The notes below the pieces were generated by a model that saw nothing but the letters and a program-made list of their open reading frames with translations, was not told the DNA's origin and did no database searches. Shown one piece after another: positions 46,662-56,151 of a DNA stretch of 64,000 bases. Within the stretch, counting starts at the first letter, position 1; every line of letters begins with the position of its first letter. Origin of the DNA: Coptis chinensis (Eukaryota; Streptophyta; Magnoliopsida; Ranunculales; Ranunculaceae); NCBI GenBank assembly GCA_015680905.1, contig CM027377.1, forward strand, positions 89,905,454 to 89,969,453, written 5' to 3'. The position numbers were made by a program, and so were the translations under genes.

Positions 46662-47836
46662 ACTGATGAAGTTGAATGTGATGAGTTTGATGAATGTACG
46701 CTGAAAGAGTTTGGGGCTTTGGTGGGAAGTGTAATGAAAGGAAATCACATAAGTCAAATGGACACTAGGGTTTTTGAGCGTGAGTTGCAATTTTTTATCG
46801 CCAAAGATGAGATCATGGATGTTTGTCAACCTAAGAATTTGTTGAATGCCAATTGCATTATTGCTTATATCAGGTGTGTCAAATATTTTTGATTGATGGG
46901 TTGTTTGATTACTCCTCTTTGATGTGTAGATGTACTAATGTTTACTTTCCCTTTTAGATATTTGTTTGAGAAATATGAAAGTTCTCAACAAAGGTTTGGA
47001 TTTTGCTATCCCAACATTTCAGCCGTTATCTTTGATAAGAAAGAGATGAGCCGTTTTGTCTTGAATAGATTACAAGCAAGACAAAGAGACGAAGTTATTT
47101 TCCTTCCTTACAACCCAGGGTAAACATGTGGGCTATGTTAATTAAGATCTGTTGGATCTCATTAATTTTGTTTTATATTATTTTGTGATGTTATTGTTCT
47201 ATATATAATTTTAGGAGTCATTGGGTCTTGGTAATGATTGACGTAAGTGCAAAAGAAGTATATTATCTTGATTCAATTGGACGTGAACTGAATATAAACC
47301 TAAAAGTGATGGTGAACACGTGAGTTGATTTTACTTTTACTTTTAATTTTTGTATGATAATGCACATATGCCTACATCTTTTAACATATTGAAATTCTTC
47401 TTTAGTGGGATCAAAACACTAGCATTGGGTGAAGGAAAGAGAGGAACCAAAATGGCAAAAAAGTGTCCAGTAAATAAGCATTACATGAATATACAATGTA
47501 AATTATAGTCCATTATCGATCGAATGTTGATCAACAATTTTTTGATGTTGGTGTGTAGTGCCCTAAACAACCAGGAGATTTTGAATGTGGATATTACGTC
47601 ATGCGGTTCATGAGACACTTTATGAAGAATCCTAATCAATCACTTAAAACAAAGGTTAATAGTTGTTATTTCTCATACTAATTGCAAGTATATAAAAAGA
47701 ACAGAGATGATTGTAATTTCTTTGTTGACTTATGTAGCTAATGGAGTTGGCTAACACTAGGACATATGCAAGCGCGGACCTTATTGAAATTCGTCTGGAG
47801 TTTATCGAGTACATCGAGAAATTTATCTCGGCATAG
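46662..47836 (+). CDS. CACTA-1 second gene, Ulp1-like cysteine protease (C48) exons
   Basis: Exons with GT-AG borders are 46662-46873, 46958-47119, 47215-47319, 47406-47469, 47559-47654 and 47738-47836 (stop TAG). The joined frame reads without a stop. Catalytic residues of the Ulp1/SENP fold are visible: His in 'SHWVLVMIDVSAK', Asp in 'VYYLDSIGREL', and Cys in 'KQPGDFECGYYVMRFM', with the upstream Gln of the oxyanion hole. Family members remove SUMO from proteins. Several plant CACTA and Mutator-like elements encode one, with unknown benefit. Here it is the C-terminal part of a gene whose 5' exons carry stops, so expression as one protein is doubtful. Confidence 0.8.
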
Positions 47837-47989
47837 GTATGTGCACCATTTATATATCTTTTATGTTTGATAGGTATTTGGGGGTTGTATATAAAACTTT
47901 AGTCTGAAATTTTTCCACCATACATTTCGAATTTAGGTCTGATTTCTTATGTTCTTTCCTTTGCTTATTAGCTAAAGGGTTATTTGTTG
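47837..47989 (+). other. 3' flank of the protease gene
   Basis: AT-rich and likely the 3' UTR. No gene is visible. Confidence 0.4.
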
Positions 47990-48880
47990 TCGGGAAAAGG
48001 AGCTCTAATGGTACTTTAGAATAATAGGGACTAATAGCCAAATCCAGGCTTTTGAGTTTGTAGCTAGGCAGCTACTCTCTAGCTTCCAGCTATTCTTCCT
48101 TCTCTTATGGGACTTGAAGCCAAGTAAAGGCAGCTTGCTGTTGAGTTATAGTCTTTAAGATATGGGACTTAGGCGGGGAACCTCAGTTAAACAAACTAGT
48201 AATCTTAGGCTTCGCTACCTGACTTATCAGCCAGCAAGTAAACTACCTTAACCCCCTGAAATCTAAGTAAGGAGTTGGCAGCATTTCGAGCTAGGAGTTG
48301 AACCAAGGCCGCTATTCCTAACTTAGAGATAGTAGTTCCCAAGTATGATATGAAATAGGAAGGATAAAGGCCTTGCCCTACTCTAATACAAGTAAGTAGC
48401 TAACACTACCTTAATCCCCTGAAGTAAGGATTTTGAAGCTCAGGAGCAAGAGTAATCTGTGGTTTGTTTTGACCCGGGAGGGAGCTAGTCCTTTCAAGAT
48501 GGGAACCAGTAGCTAACAAGTGTGCCCCGAGTGGAATCCTACTTATACTCTTTCTACTATATTGGCGTGGATGGGTGCCAAGTTATTAGTAGGTAGGCTA
48601 AAGGCAAGAAGTAGTTCAGTCGTTTAGGTCAGGGCATGAAGCTACAGGTTCTATTTGTGGTCATGAGACAGAAGTCAGAGGCAACTTGTTATATAGGTAG
48701 CCATGCGTGTTAATAGATCTTCTTCTATACTAGTAGTAGCAGTAGTGGGTGAATCGATTTCTTAGGTTATTAGGCTTAGTTTTTTTTTATTAGAAGGATA
48801 AGCATGGTTATTGCTGTTTGTCCTAACATCCAGCCGAGGTAGGCTACTAACTTGCTCGTTAGAAGTAGTTAATGAATGGA
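47990..48880. other. Sequence resembling plant mitochondrial spacer DNA, part 1
   Basis: Composition changes sharply to a balanced base use, rich in short words such as 'tagctaggcagctactc', 'ccaagtaaaggcagct' and 'gggcatgaagctacaggt'. Coding bias is absent and no transposon features are seen. This texture is typical of intergenic DNA of plant mitochondria. I have no direct match, so the origin is inferred. No tRNA or known mitochondrial gene is recognised. Confidence 0.35.
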
Positions 48881-48927
48881 AATAAGGCCATTTGATGTCT
48901 ATAAGTGAAGATTGGATGGATGCCCGC
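48881..48927 (+). repeat. 47-bp direct repeat, left copy
   Basis: It begins 'aataaggccatttgatgtct' and ends 'ggatggatgcccgc'. The right copy at 50761-50807 differs by one base. The two copies exactly bracket the captured NET1-like gene fragment. Confidence 0.9.
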
Positions 48928-50760
48928 TCGTTCAATACAGTCAGAGCCAGCCTACACTCCTTCAATACTGACTTAAGACGCAAGTATTTATGGTGGTGGG
49001 ACAGCCATATACCAAAGAATTCAAAATGGCTTCAGGAAAATCTTACAGGTATTGCTTTCCCATTACCAGTTTTGGCTACATTTCTGTTTGAGAATGTTGC
49101 GTGTTGTTCTGATCCTTGTTTTGTTCATATAGATAAAAAAAAAAAAAAAAAAGTGCATTTGTCTCTGCTTTTCTAATGAGCGAAAGTCGCGAGGTTTTTC
49201 CTTACTAAAGGATTATATGATACAAAGGTTTAGCTGCAGAGGTTTCATATGCATTAGTTTGTCTATCTTTATCCATTGTCAGTCCTTTCCATTGCTCTCT
49301 CATCAATTGTCAAACCAGTTTGTTGTGTTCTCAAGTCGTTTTATCATGAAATTGGTACCTCTTGGAAATTTGTATTCTTTTGTATCAAGGTTCAAAAACA
49401 CACTTTGGTTTTTATATACTTGCTCAGTTGCACCATAAAGGCATATGCGTAGAGTAATCATATCTGAAACTATAATGGGTTAGTAATATTCTCTAAGCAA
49501 TTATCGATTATCAATATTCTCCTAATAAATTCAAAACACATTTTAATGTGGAAATTTAAAAGAGAAAAAAAAGAAGGAAAGGGACTTTTCTAAATATAAA
49601 GGGTGTTTGATTAAAATATTCTACCTATATTTTGTTGATTCTGTATTTTTTGTGAGATTTTTTTCTTAGGATTTCAACTAGGTTGATCACACCAAAAGTT
49701 GTGGTTATGCCAAGTGAAATCTTAACATTCTTTCTTTCTGTTTTTATTTTTCATGAATATCTTTACTAATTAACAACCTAAAATAAGAAAAGAAGGCATG
49801 TTAATTTTTCTTTTTCTTTTTCAATGTAAAGGATGTCTGATTAGACTTGTTATTTTTGTTTCTATTTATTTAAATATTTGAGTTCTGTTGGACTTTCTCC
49901 TAAACATTTTTGTAAATCAACCTTGTACTGCACATGATGTGAAATCACTCTCAATAATAACCTGTTGAACCATCTCATTTTACATATTTACTATGTTGTT
50001 ACTGTTATGACATCTTAAATTGATAGATTACACTTGTGTATTCATGTTGAATGCACCAGCTTTTATTTAGTATTGGCTCAAGAGCACACATGATTTCTGA
50101 TCAATGATGTTCACTGTAAGAGATATGGATTCCAAGGTCAAAGCAATGATCAAGCTTATTGAAGAAGATGCAGATTCTTTTGCGAGAAGGGTAAAGATGT
50201 ACTACAAGAAACGTCCAGAGCTAATGAAACTAGTCGAAGAGTTCTACAGAGCTTATCATGCTTTTTTAGCGAAAGATATGATCACGCTACGGGGAGCACT
50301 CCGCCCATCCCATCTACCATGGCGAGCGTTTCCCAACCAAGTTCCCATTGTAATTTATTGATTCACCATCCTCCGCGAATTGAGACCGAATCGCTCTACT
50401 CCTGAGATGACACGTCATGTACGTGCATCCCTTTGACCTCGATGATTTACGAAGGATGCTTTGGGTATGCCATCATCCCAATTTACCTCTGTTAGTAGAA
50501 ATGGGGCATACTCTGATGAATATGATCACTTTATAAGCAAAAGGGATTAAAGCAGCTCAATGAGTTGTTTGGATCAGGAGAAAGAAGGGTTAGAAAAGGC
50601 CTCCATTTTCATGATGATGACTGAATCGACTCCGAGAGCTAGAATCTCAAGGCAAAGGTAGATGTAGAGTCGGTAAGAGCAATAAATGCTGAGACTGAAG
50701 TTCAGATCCTAAAGGATGCCCTTGCAAAATTAGAAGCAGAAAAGGAAGCTGGCCTCCTTC
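48928..50760 (+). pseudogene. Captured fragment of a NETWORKED1/KIP1-like gene (NAB domain)
   Basis: Exon 1 ends at 49048 and reads 'RRKYLWWWDSHIPKNSKWLQ'. A GT-AG intron (49049-50122) sits at the position expected inside the NAB domain. Exon 2 continues 'MDSKVKAMIKLIEEDADSFA' and 'YYKKRPELMKLVEEFYRAYH'. A frameshift near 50275 is followed by 'YDHATGALRPSHLTMA'-like sequence. Further decayed pieces read 'TPEMTRHVRAS', 'KDALGMPSSQF', 'GLKQLNELFGSGE'-like, and finally 'AETEVQILKDALAKLEAEKE' up to 50760. NET1 proteins bind actin through the NAB domain and have long coiled coils. Only about the first fifth of the gene is present, with an internal deletion. Retention of the intron means DNA-level capture, not retroposition. 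Confidence 0.88.
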
Positions 50761-50807
50761 AATAAGGCCATTTGATGTCTATAAGTGAATATTGGATGGA
50801 TGCCCGC
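50761..50807 (+). repeat. 47-bp direct repeat, right copy
   Basis: One mismatch (g to t at base 30) relative to 48881-48927. It follows the last NET1-like codons ('EAGLLQ') without a gap. Confidence 0.9.
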
Positions 50808-52040
50808 CCCTTGGGTATGCTTTCAAAAGGGCTGTTTTCATGCGTCCTGGTGTTCGTGGTCTGTTGGTTTTTCTATTCTCGTGGGGGAGCATCTACAAGT
50901 TGAGTCTCTTAGGTTTTCATTCCTTAATGTACTCGGTAGTGTAATAAGGCTAGTCTTCGGGTCCCTCCTATCTAGAGGGACGCTATAAAGGGCTTTGTTC
51001 TTGCTTTTCTTGATCTTCCCTTCAGCCGCTTAATAGTTGCCCTCGTAGGTTAGCCAATAAGGAGTGAAGGGCTTCCCGTCCCGATCCCGTTTTTAGCTCT
51101 TTCTTTTGATTTCTATGCCTAACCAACCGTGAGCAAACCATTTATAGAAGAGTCAAAAAAGCCTTCTTGCTCTTATCTTCCTCCTTCGTGTAGTAAGGGA
51201 TTGTAATAGGTAGCTAGCTTCGAGTCCGATAGTACTCCCTTCTTGCTGGATCCTAATTCGATCCATTGGACTCTTAGCGGGGAGGGAGATGGGCCCCTTG
51301 GGCACGCGTCTAGTTCTTGTCCATTTTCCTTGCTTTGCTTCCTTTCCGTCCTTCTTTCCCAATGAGTGTAATATAGCCCGTAGCTTCTTGTTTTCACTTG
51401 CTAGTCTTTGATTGAACCATTCTCATTGCCTCTATCCCTATGAGTGAGTCATCCTTTCTTCTAATGCTACCGATTGGAAATTCCTTACTCTATCTCTTCT
51501 AGTATCGGGCCATATTTCACTAAAAAAGAGTTACTGCCTCCAGTTAGGTTTTTTTTTTTTTTCCTTCTTATGATTAATTCATCTTTGATATGTCCTTGAG
51601 TCCAATGAGGCCAAAGAGTTAGAAGTCTTAGACTCCAAGAGCAAGTGGGCTAACCCGAACTACTAGTAACGGGATTTGCCTGCCATACGAGTAAGGGGAA
51701 TGGAACTCTTGTTTGAGAACTTTAGCTACGGACTTAGGTTAGCTAGCTCAGCTTCTCCTATGGCTATTTGGATTAAGGAAGTAGGGAAATGCACAGACAA
51801 AGAAGGCCTAATCTAATAATGGTGAGTCGAATCGCACACGCAGCCGCTCCAAGGCTTTTATGCCACCTAAAGGCCTAAAATAGGAGAATGAGATTCATGT
51901 TTAAGTATCCTTCGGGTTTTGCCTATATTCTTTGCTTTAACGATTGAGTTCCCCTTTTCGAGTGGTAGCGCCTATACCTTTTAGTGTTCCGGCTAGTTAG
52001 TACATATCAGATATATCCTACAGTGGTGTACGTTATTTGG
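50808..52040. other. Sequence resembling plant mitochondrial spacer DNA, part 2
   Basis: It has the same texture as 47990-48880: 'ggagggagatgggccccttg', 'ccgattggaaattccttact', 'gagtccaatgaggcc'-like words, balanced bases and no coding signature. With part 1 it encloses the NET1-like fragment. The origin is inferred from texture only. Confidence 0.35.
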
Positions 52041-52951
52041 GGCTTAACCAATATGATTCTCTATCATAGTTGATTGTATCTCTTTTGTTTAGTAGTTATT
52101 GACTTAGTGTGCTAACACATTGTTTGTGAATTTTTTTAATACTGTGTAGAAGTTGTTATATGATTATATTTTTTAGTTTACTTATTAAACAAACTAACAC
52201 ATTCTTCTTCATATTGCTTTTTAGGTTATAAGTGAGATAACACGGTAGCTCAATTAAGTTTGTTTGAGATGGATCGGTTTATTAGCAATTTGTTGGATAG
52301 GTTATGTAAATTGCATTGTTGTTGGATTATGAGACTTGATTTTGAATCAAGTGCTTAGGTTATTTAATTTTTTTCTCCGTGAATAAATCATGTAATATGA
52401 ACAAGTTCTTGGAATGATTTATGTTAGTAATAAAAGTATGATTCTTGTTTCAGTAATGGACTCCAGCTGTCAAGTGTCTGAATGTATTGGTGGTGTCAGA
52501 ATGTCTTGGTTTATAGGAATTTTCAGATTTACAGGAAAAAAAAAAAAAAAAAAAAAGGAGTTATGATGGCTTCCAAAGAACTGTCGTGTGGCATACCAAT
52601 TCTTGACAGTTTTTAGTGTTAATTTCTTGACGCTTTTGTTTCTCAGGATGACAAATAAAAACAGTCATAAATGAAGGTTTATTTTTTGACACATTTTCTA
52701 ATAAATTATGATGGTTAAGTAAAACATGTCATGCAAAAGGATCCAGTTATGACGTTTATAAATGAGTTTTTGTCATATTAAATTCGAGCTTTGATGTCAG
52801 CTTCTCCAGAACCGTCATCAAAAGTATGACGCTTTTGGTTAACTTTTATGACGGGCTCTATAATGACTGTAGTTTTTTTAATGAAAAAATGTCATTAAAC
52901 CTGTTTCATGACGGCTAAAAGTCGTCATCACAAGTCACTTTTTTAGTAGTG
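52041..52951 (+). other. CACTA-1 right subterminal region and TIR
   Basis: AT-rich sequence with a poly-A run (52537-52556) leads into the subterminal block. There, 'ttgacgc', 'atgacgg', 'ccgtcat' and 'gtcatca' words occur in both orientations from about 52560. The element ends at TTTTTTAGTAGTG. No gene is visible. Confidence 0.75.
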
Positions 52952-53317
52952 AGTTGTTTATCTTAAGATAATTTGATTATTATGCATGTATTAGTTTAAG
53001 TTTTAGAATGATCATCCTTGTTTAAATTCTAGTGAGATGTATAGATTCCTCGAGATAAAAAGTAGGAACAATTACTTTTATTTCTCTCAGTCGTTTGTAG
53101 TATAAATGAAGTTTGTGAGTACCTTCTCTAGAAAACACTTACGAGGCTATAGCTGCAGCCCACTAAAGGAATTCTTAGTGGTTTAAAGGCCTTATTATAT
53201 GGTATGGTCAATGGTAAAGACTCAAAAAACGAGACTAGTTAAATATACATTTTTGGTCACTTATTTTAATTCCACATATTTGCTTGAGGACAAACAAAAT
53301 ACTGTTTGGGGGTGGTT
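52952..53317 (+). other. Element D, right part: end of 3' UTR and polypurine tract
   Basis: It continues element D after CACTA-1. 'ttgtttatcttaagataatt' here matches, inverted, the uninterrupted sequence of element E near 56475-56510. A stem-loop (53280-53297, TTGCTTG/CAAACAA) precedes the polypurine tract CTGTTTGGGGGTGG (53302-53315). Confidence 0.8.
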
Positions 53318-54708
53318 TGATAAGAGCCCAAAACTGTAGTTTAAACCCTTTAATAGTATTTCTATTTAGCCAATTATGTTATTAATAATATAGGTTTATC
53401 AGTAATTCGTGCTTTTTGAGTATTACAGGCTTCGGAGTTGAATAAATGTCAATTCGTTACTAATTAGGTGCTTAAAGGAGCTAAAAAGTGATTGCCGGGA
53501 AGTTTCATGAAGAAATCCCAAGTTTAATGGTGAAAAAGCCCTTAAAAAGCACAAGTCAAAACTGTTAAGTGAAAGTCAAACCGGATTAGAGAGTAGAAGA
53601 AAAGTCAACAGAACTTCAAAAGGCCATATTTTTGGACTCATGCCTCAGATTTGGGCCCATTTTATATCAAAATGACCGGCTCAGAAATCTCTTTCCAATA
53701 ATCCTATACTTGACTCAAGAAAAGTAGTATAAGTCAGTGAAAATGTGTGCTACATTAATACAATCGACTGTAAGTCTTGGATTCAACCAATTGGGTTATG
53801 GACTTGATTTATGGGTCCATAACCTAGCCTGAAAACCCATGTACAATTTTGTATCATTATATAAGAGAATAAAAATCCTAAACTCTCTCTCTCCTTTTTT
53901 ACTTTTATTTAGGTTTAGTTAATGAGTTTAGTTTTGTAGCCTCCATTAGAACCTTTTTAATAAAAGTTTTAGTTTATTCAATTCAATTACTTCTTCTTTA
54001 TATTATGTCTTCCTTTCATTATTTTTGTTTAATTAATCCAATGATATTAGGCTAACCCCCCTCATTCGAATGAGTGATGATTAAACCTATTAAGGAATAT
54101 ATTGCTTAGTAGAATTATTTAATTGTGCATGTATTTCAATGAGTTTAGTTTATTGTATAACTTTCAAAATAAGCATATAGTAAATTAAACTAGGGATTGT
54201 TTTAATTAAGTCGAGAGATTTGGTTGTAATAATCCTACATGCTAGTAATAATGACTATAGAGATGTAGGTTGTTGCTAGGGATGATAAAGTTTTAGGCTT
54301 TAGGTTGGATCATTATGTGAAAACCTAAAGATGATCTCTTTTCAATGAATAATTCTATTCTTGCTTGAAACTAATCATTAGGTGGATTGATTACTCTTCT
54401 CTACAACTTTCTCTTCCATCAAAACCCTATTTCTATTAGTTTAGTTAATTTAGATTTATTTGAATCCATAGTATAATCTTAAAATAGAAATCTCTCAACA
54501 TAATATTACTCTCACCATTGTTTCTTTTTGATTTAAATTAGTTTAATTTCTTTTATGTCTTGGTAGTTTAGGAGTGGAACGAATCCGTACTCTTTATATT
54601 ACTTCATTATTATTTGAGAGTAGGAATATTGATCTAAGTACTTGTTTAGTTGATTGATTAATTATGTTTATGCATAGATAGTTAGTTTACATAAACTTGT
54701 AGCTATAA
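53318..54708 (+). repeat. Element D 3' LTR
   Basis: It starts TGATAAGAGCCCAAAACTG directly after the polypurine tract. Alignment with the inverted E LTR places its end at 54708, where the expected TGTCA has become TATAA. The sequence beyond continues AATGGCGCC, as after a 5' LTR. It resembles the E LTR at roughly 90% by eye and the A LTR more distantly. Confidence 0.8.
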
Positions 54709-54791
54709 AATGGCGCCGCTGCTTGGGATCGAACCCGGGTCACCCGTGGATGCGCGAATACTCACCACTATACTACAGTTTTTGTGCCATT
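54709..54791 (-). other. tRNA-Asp-like sequence between two inverted LTRs
   Basis: Read on the minus strand, 54789-54711 contains 'tagtatagtggtgagtattc' and, after a divergent anticodon region, 'gggtgacccgggttcgatcc' and a 3' end 'gcggcgcca'. These match the D arm, T arm and acceptor 3' strand of plant tRNA-Asp, and CCA, not encoded in nuclear tRNA genes, is present. The anticodon arm is shorter by about three bases with no GTC visible. The 5' acceptor strand does not pair. It is not a working tRNA gene. From the plus strand it looks like the usual primer site extended over the whole tRNA. Confidence 0.75.
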
Positions 54792-56151
54792 TGACAATTA
54801 CAAGTTTATGTAAATTAACTATCTATGCGTAAACACAAATAATCAATCAACTAAACAAGTGATTAGATTAATATTCCTACTCTCAAATAATAATGAAGTA
54901 ATATAAAGAGTACGGATTCGTTCCATTCCTAAACTACCAAGACATAAAAGAAATTCAACTAAATTAAATCACAAAGAAACAATGGTGAGAATAATATTAT
55001 ATTGAGAGGTTTCAATTCTACGATTATATTACGGATTCAAATAAATATAAATTAACTAAACTAATAGAAATAGAGTTTTGATGGAAGAGAAAGTTATAGA
55101 GAGGAGTAATCAATCCACTTAATTATTAGTTTCAAACAAGAATAGAATTATTCATTGAAAAGAGATCATCTTTAGGTTTTCACACAATGATCTAACCTAA
55201 AGCCTCAAACTTTATCATCCCTAGCAATAACCTACATCTCTATAGTCATTATTACTAGCATGTAGGATTATTACAACCAAATCTCTTGACTTAATTACAA
55301 CAATCCCTAGTTTAATTTACTATATGCTTATTTTGGAAGTCATACAATAAACTAAACTTATTAAAATACATACATAATTAAATAATTCGACTAAGCAATC
55401 TATTCCTCGTTAGGCTTCATAATCACTCCTAATGGGGGGGATTAGCCTAATATCATTGGATTAATTAAACTAAAATAATAAAAAGAAGACATAAAGAAAG
55501 AATTAATTAAATTGAATAAACTAAAGCTTTTATTAAAAGGTTCTAATGGAGGCAACAAACTAAACTCATAAACTAAAACTAAAAAGGGAGAGAGAGAGTT
55601 TTTGGTTTTTATTCTCTTATATAATGATACCAAATCGTGCATGGGTTTTTAGGATAGGTTATGGACCCATAAATAACCTAATTGGTTAAATTCAAGACTT
55701 CCAATTCTGGTCGTATTACTGTAGCGAGCATTTTCACCAACTTTTACTGCTCTAATCGAGTTAAAGCTTGGACTATTGAAAAAAGCTTTATGAGCCAGTC
55801 ATTTTGATATAAAATGGGCCCAAACCGAGGTCTGAGTCTAAAGATATGGATTTTTGAAGTTCTGTTGACTTTTCTTCACTCTAATCTGGTTTAACTTTCA
55901 CATAACGATTTTGACTTTGACTTTTCGGGGCTTTTTCTCCATTAAACTTGGGCTTTCTTCATAGAAATTTCCTAGCAATCACTTTTAGCTCCTTTAAGCA
56001 CCTAATTAGTAACGTGATTGACATTTATTCAACTCAAGCCTAGAATACTCAAAAACATATAATTAGTGATAAACCTATATTATTAATAACATAATTGGCT
56101 AAATAGAAATATTATTAAAAGGGTTTAAATTACAGTTTTGGGCTCTTATCA
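54792..56151 (-). repeat. Element E 3' LTR
   Basis: Read on the minus strand it starts TGATAAGAGCCCAAAACTG and ends AATTGTCA, 1360 bp. It mirrors the D LTR. Internal sequence of E lies to its right, making it a 3' LTR. Confidence 0.8.

Larger units (their letters stand above)
34899..52951 (+). mobile_element. CACTA-1: 18.05-kb CACTA transposon with captured host DNA
   Basis: The left end CACTACTAAAAAAATGAC and the reverse complement of the right end CACTACTAAAAAAGTGAC match over the first 13 bases. The flanks are agc and agt, a 3-bp duplication with one change. Subterminal 'tgacgg' repeats lie at both ends. Inside are a TNP2-type transposase gene, a second gene ending in a Ulp1-like protease, and fragments of two host genes. 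It splits element D. Both of its genes are broken, so the copy is defective. Confidence 0.9.

Noticed and set aside
49137-49151. Poly-A tail of a retroposed gene copy
   Set aside because: The run lies within the intron of the NET1-like fragment, and the retained intron argues against retroposition.
51153-51397. Minus-strand ORFs rich in Arg and Lys
   Set aside because: They lie in the mitochondria-like spacer, overlap each other in two frames and show no recognisable domain.
54711-54789. Working tRNA-Asp gene
   Set aside because: The anticodon arm is shortened, no GTC anticodon is visible, the 5' acceptor strand does not pair with the 3' strand, and a terminal CCA is present, which nuclear tRNA genes lack.
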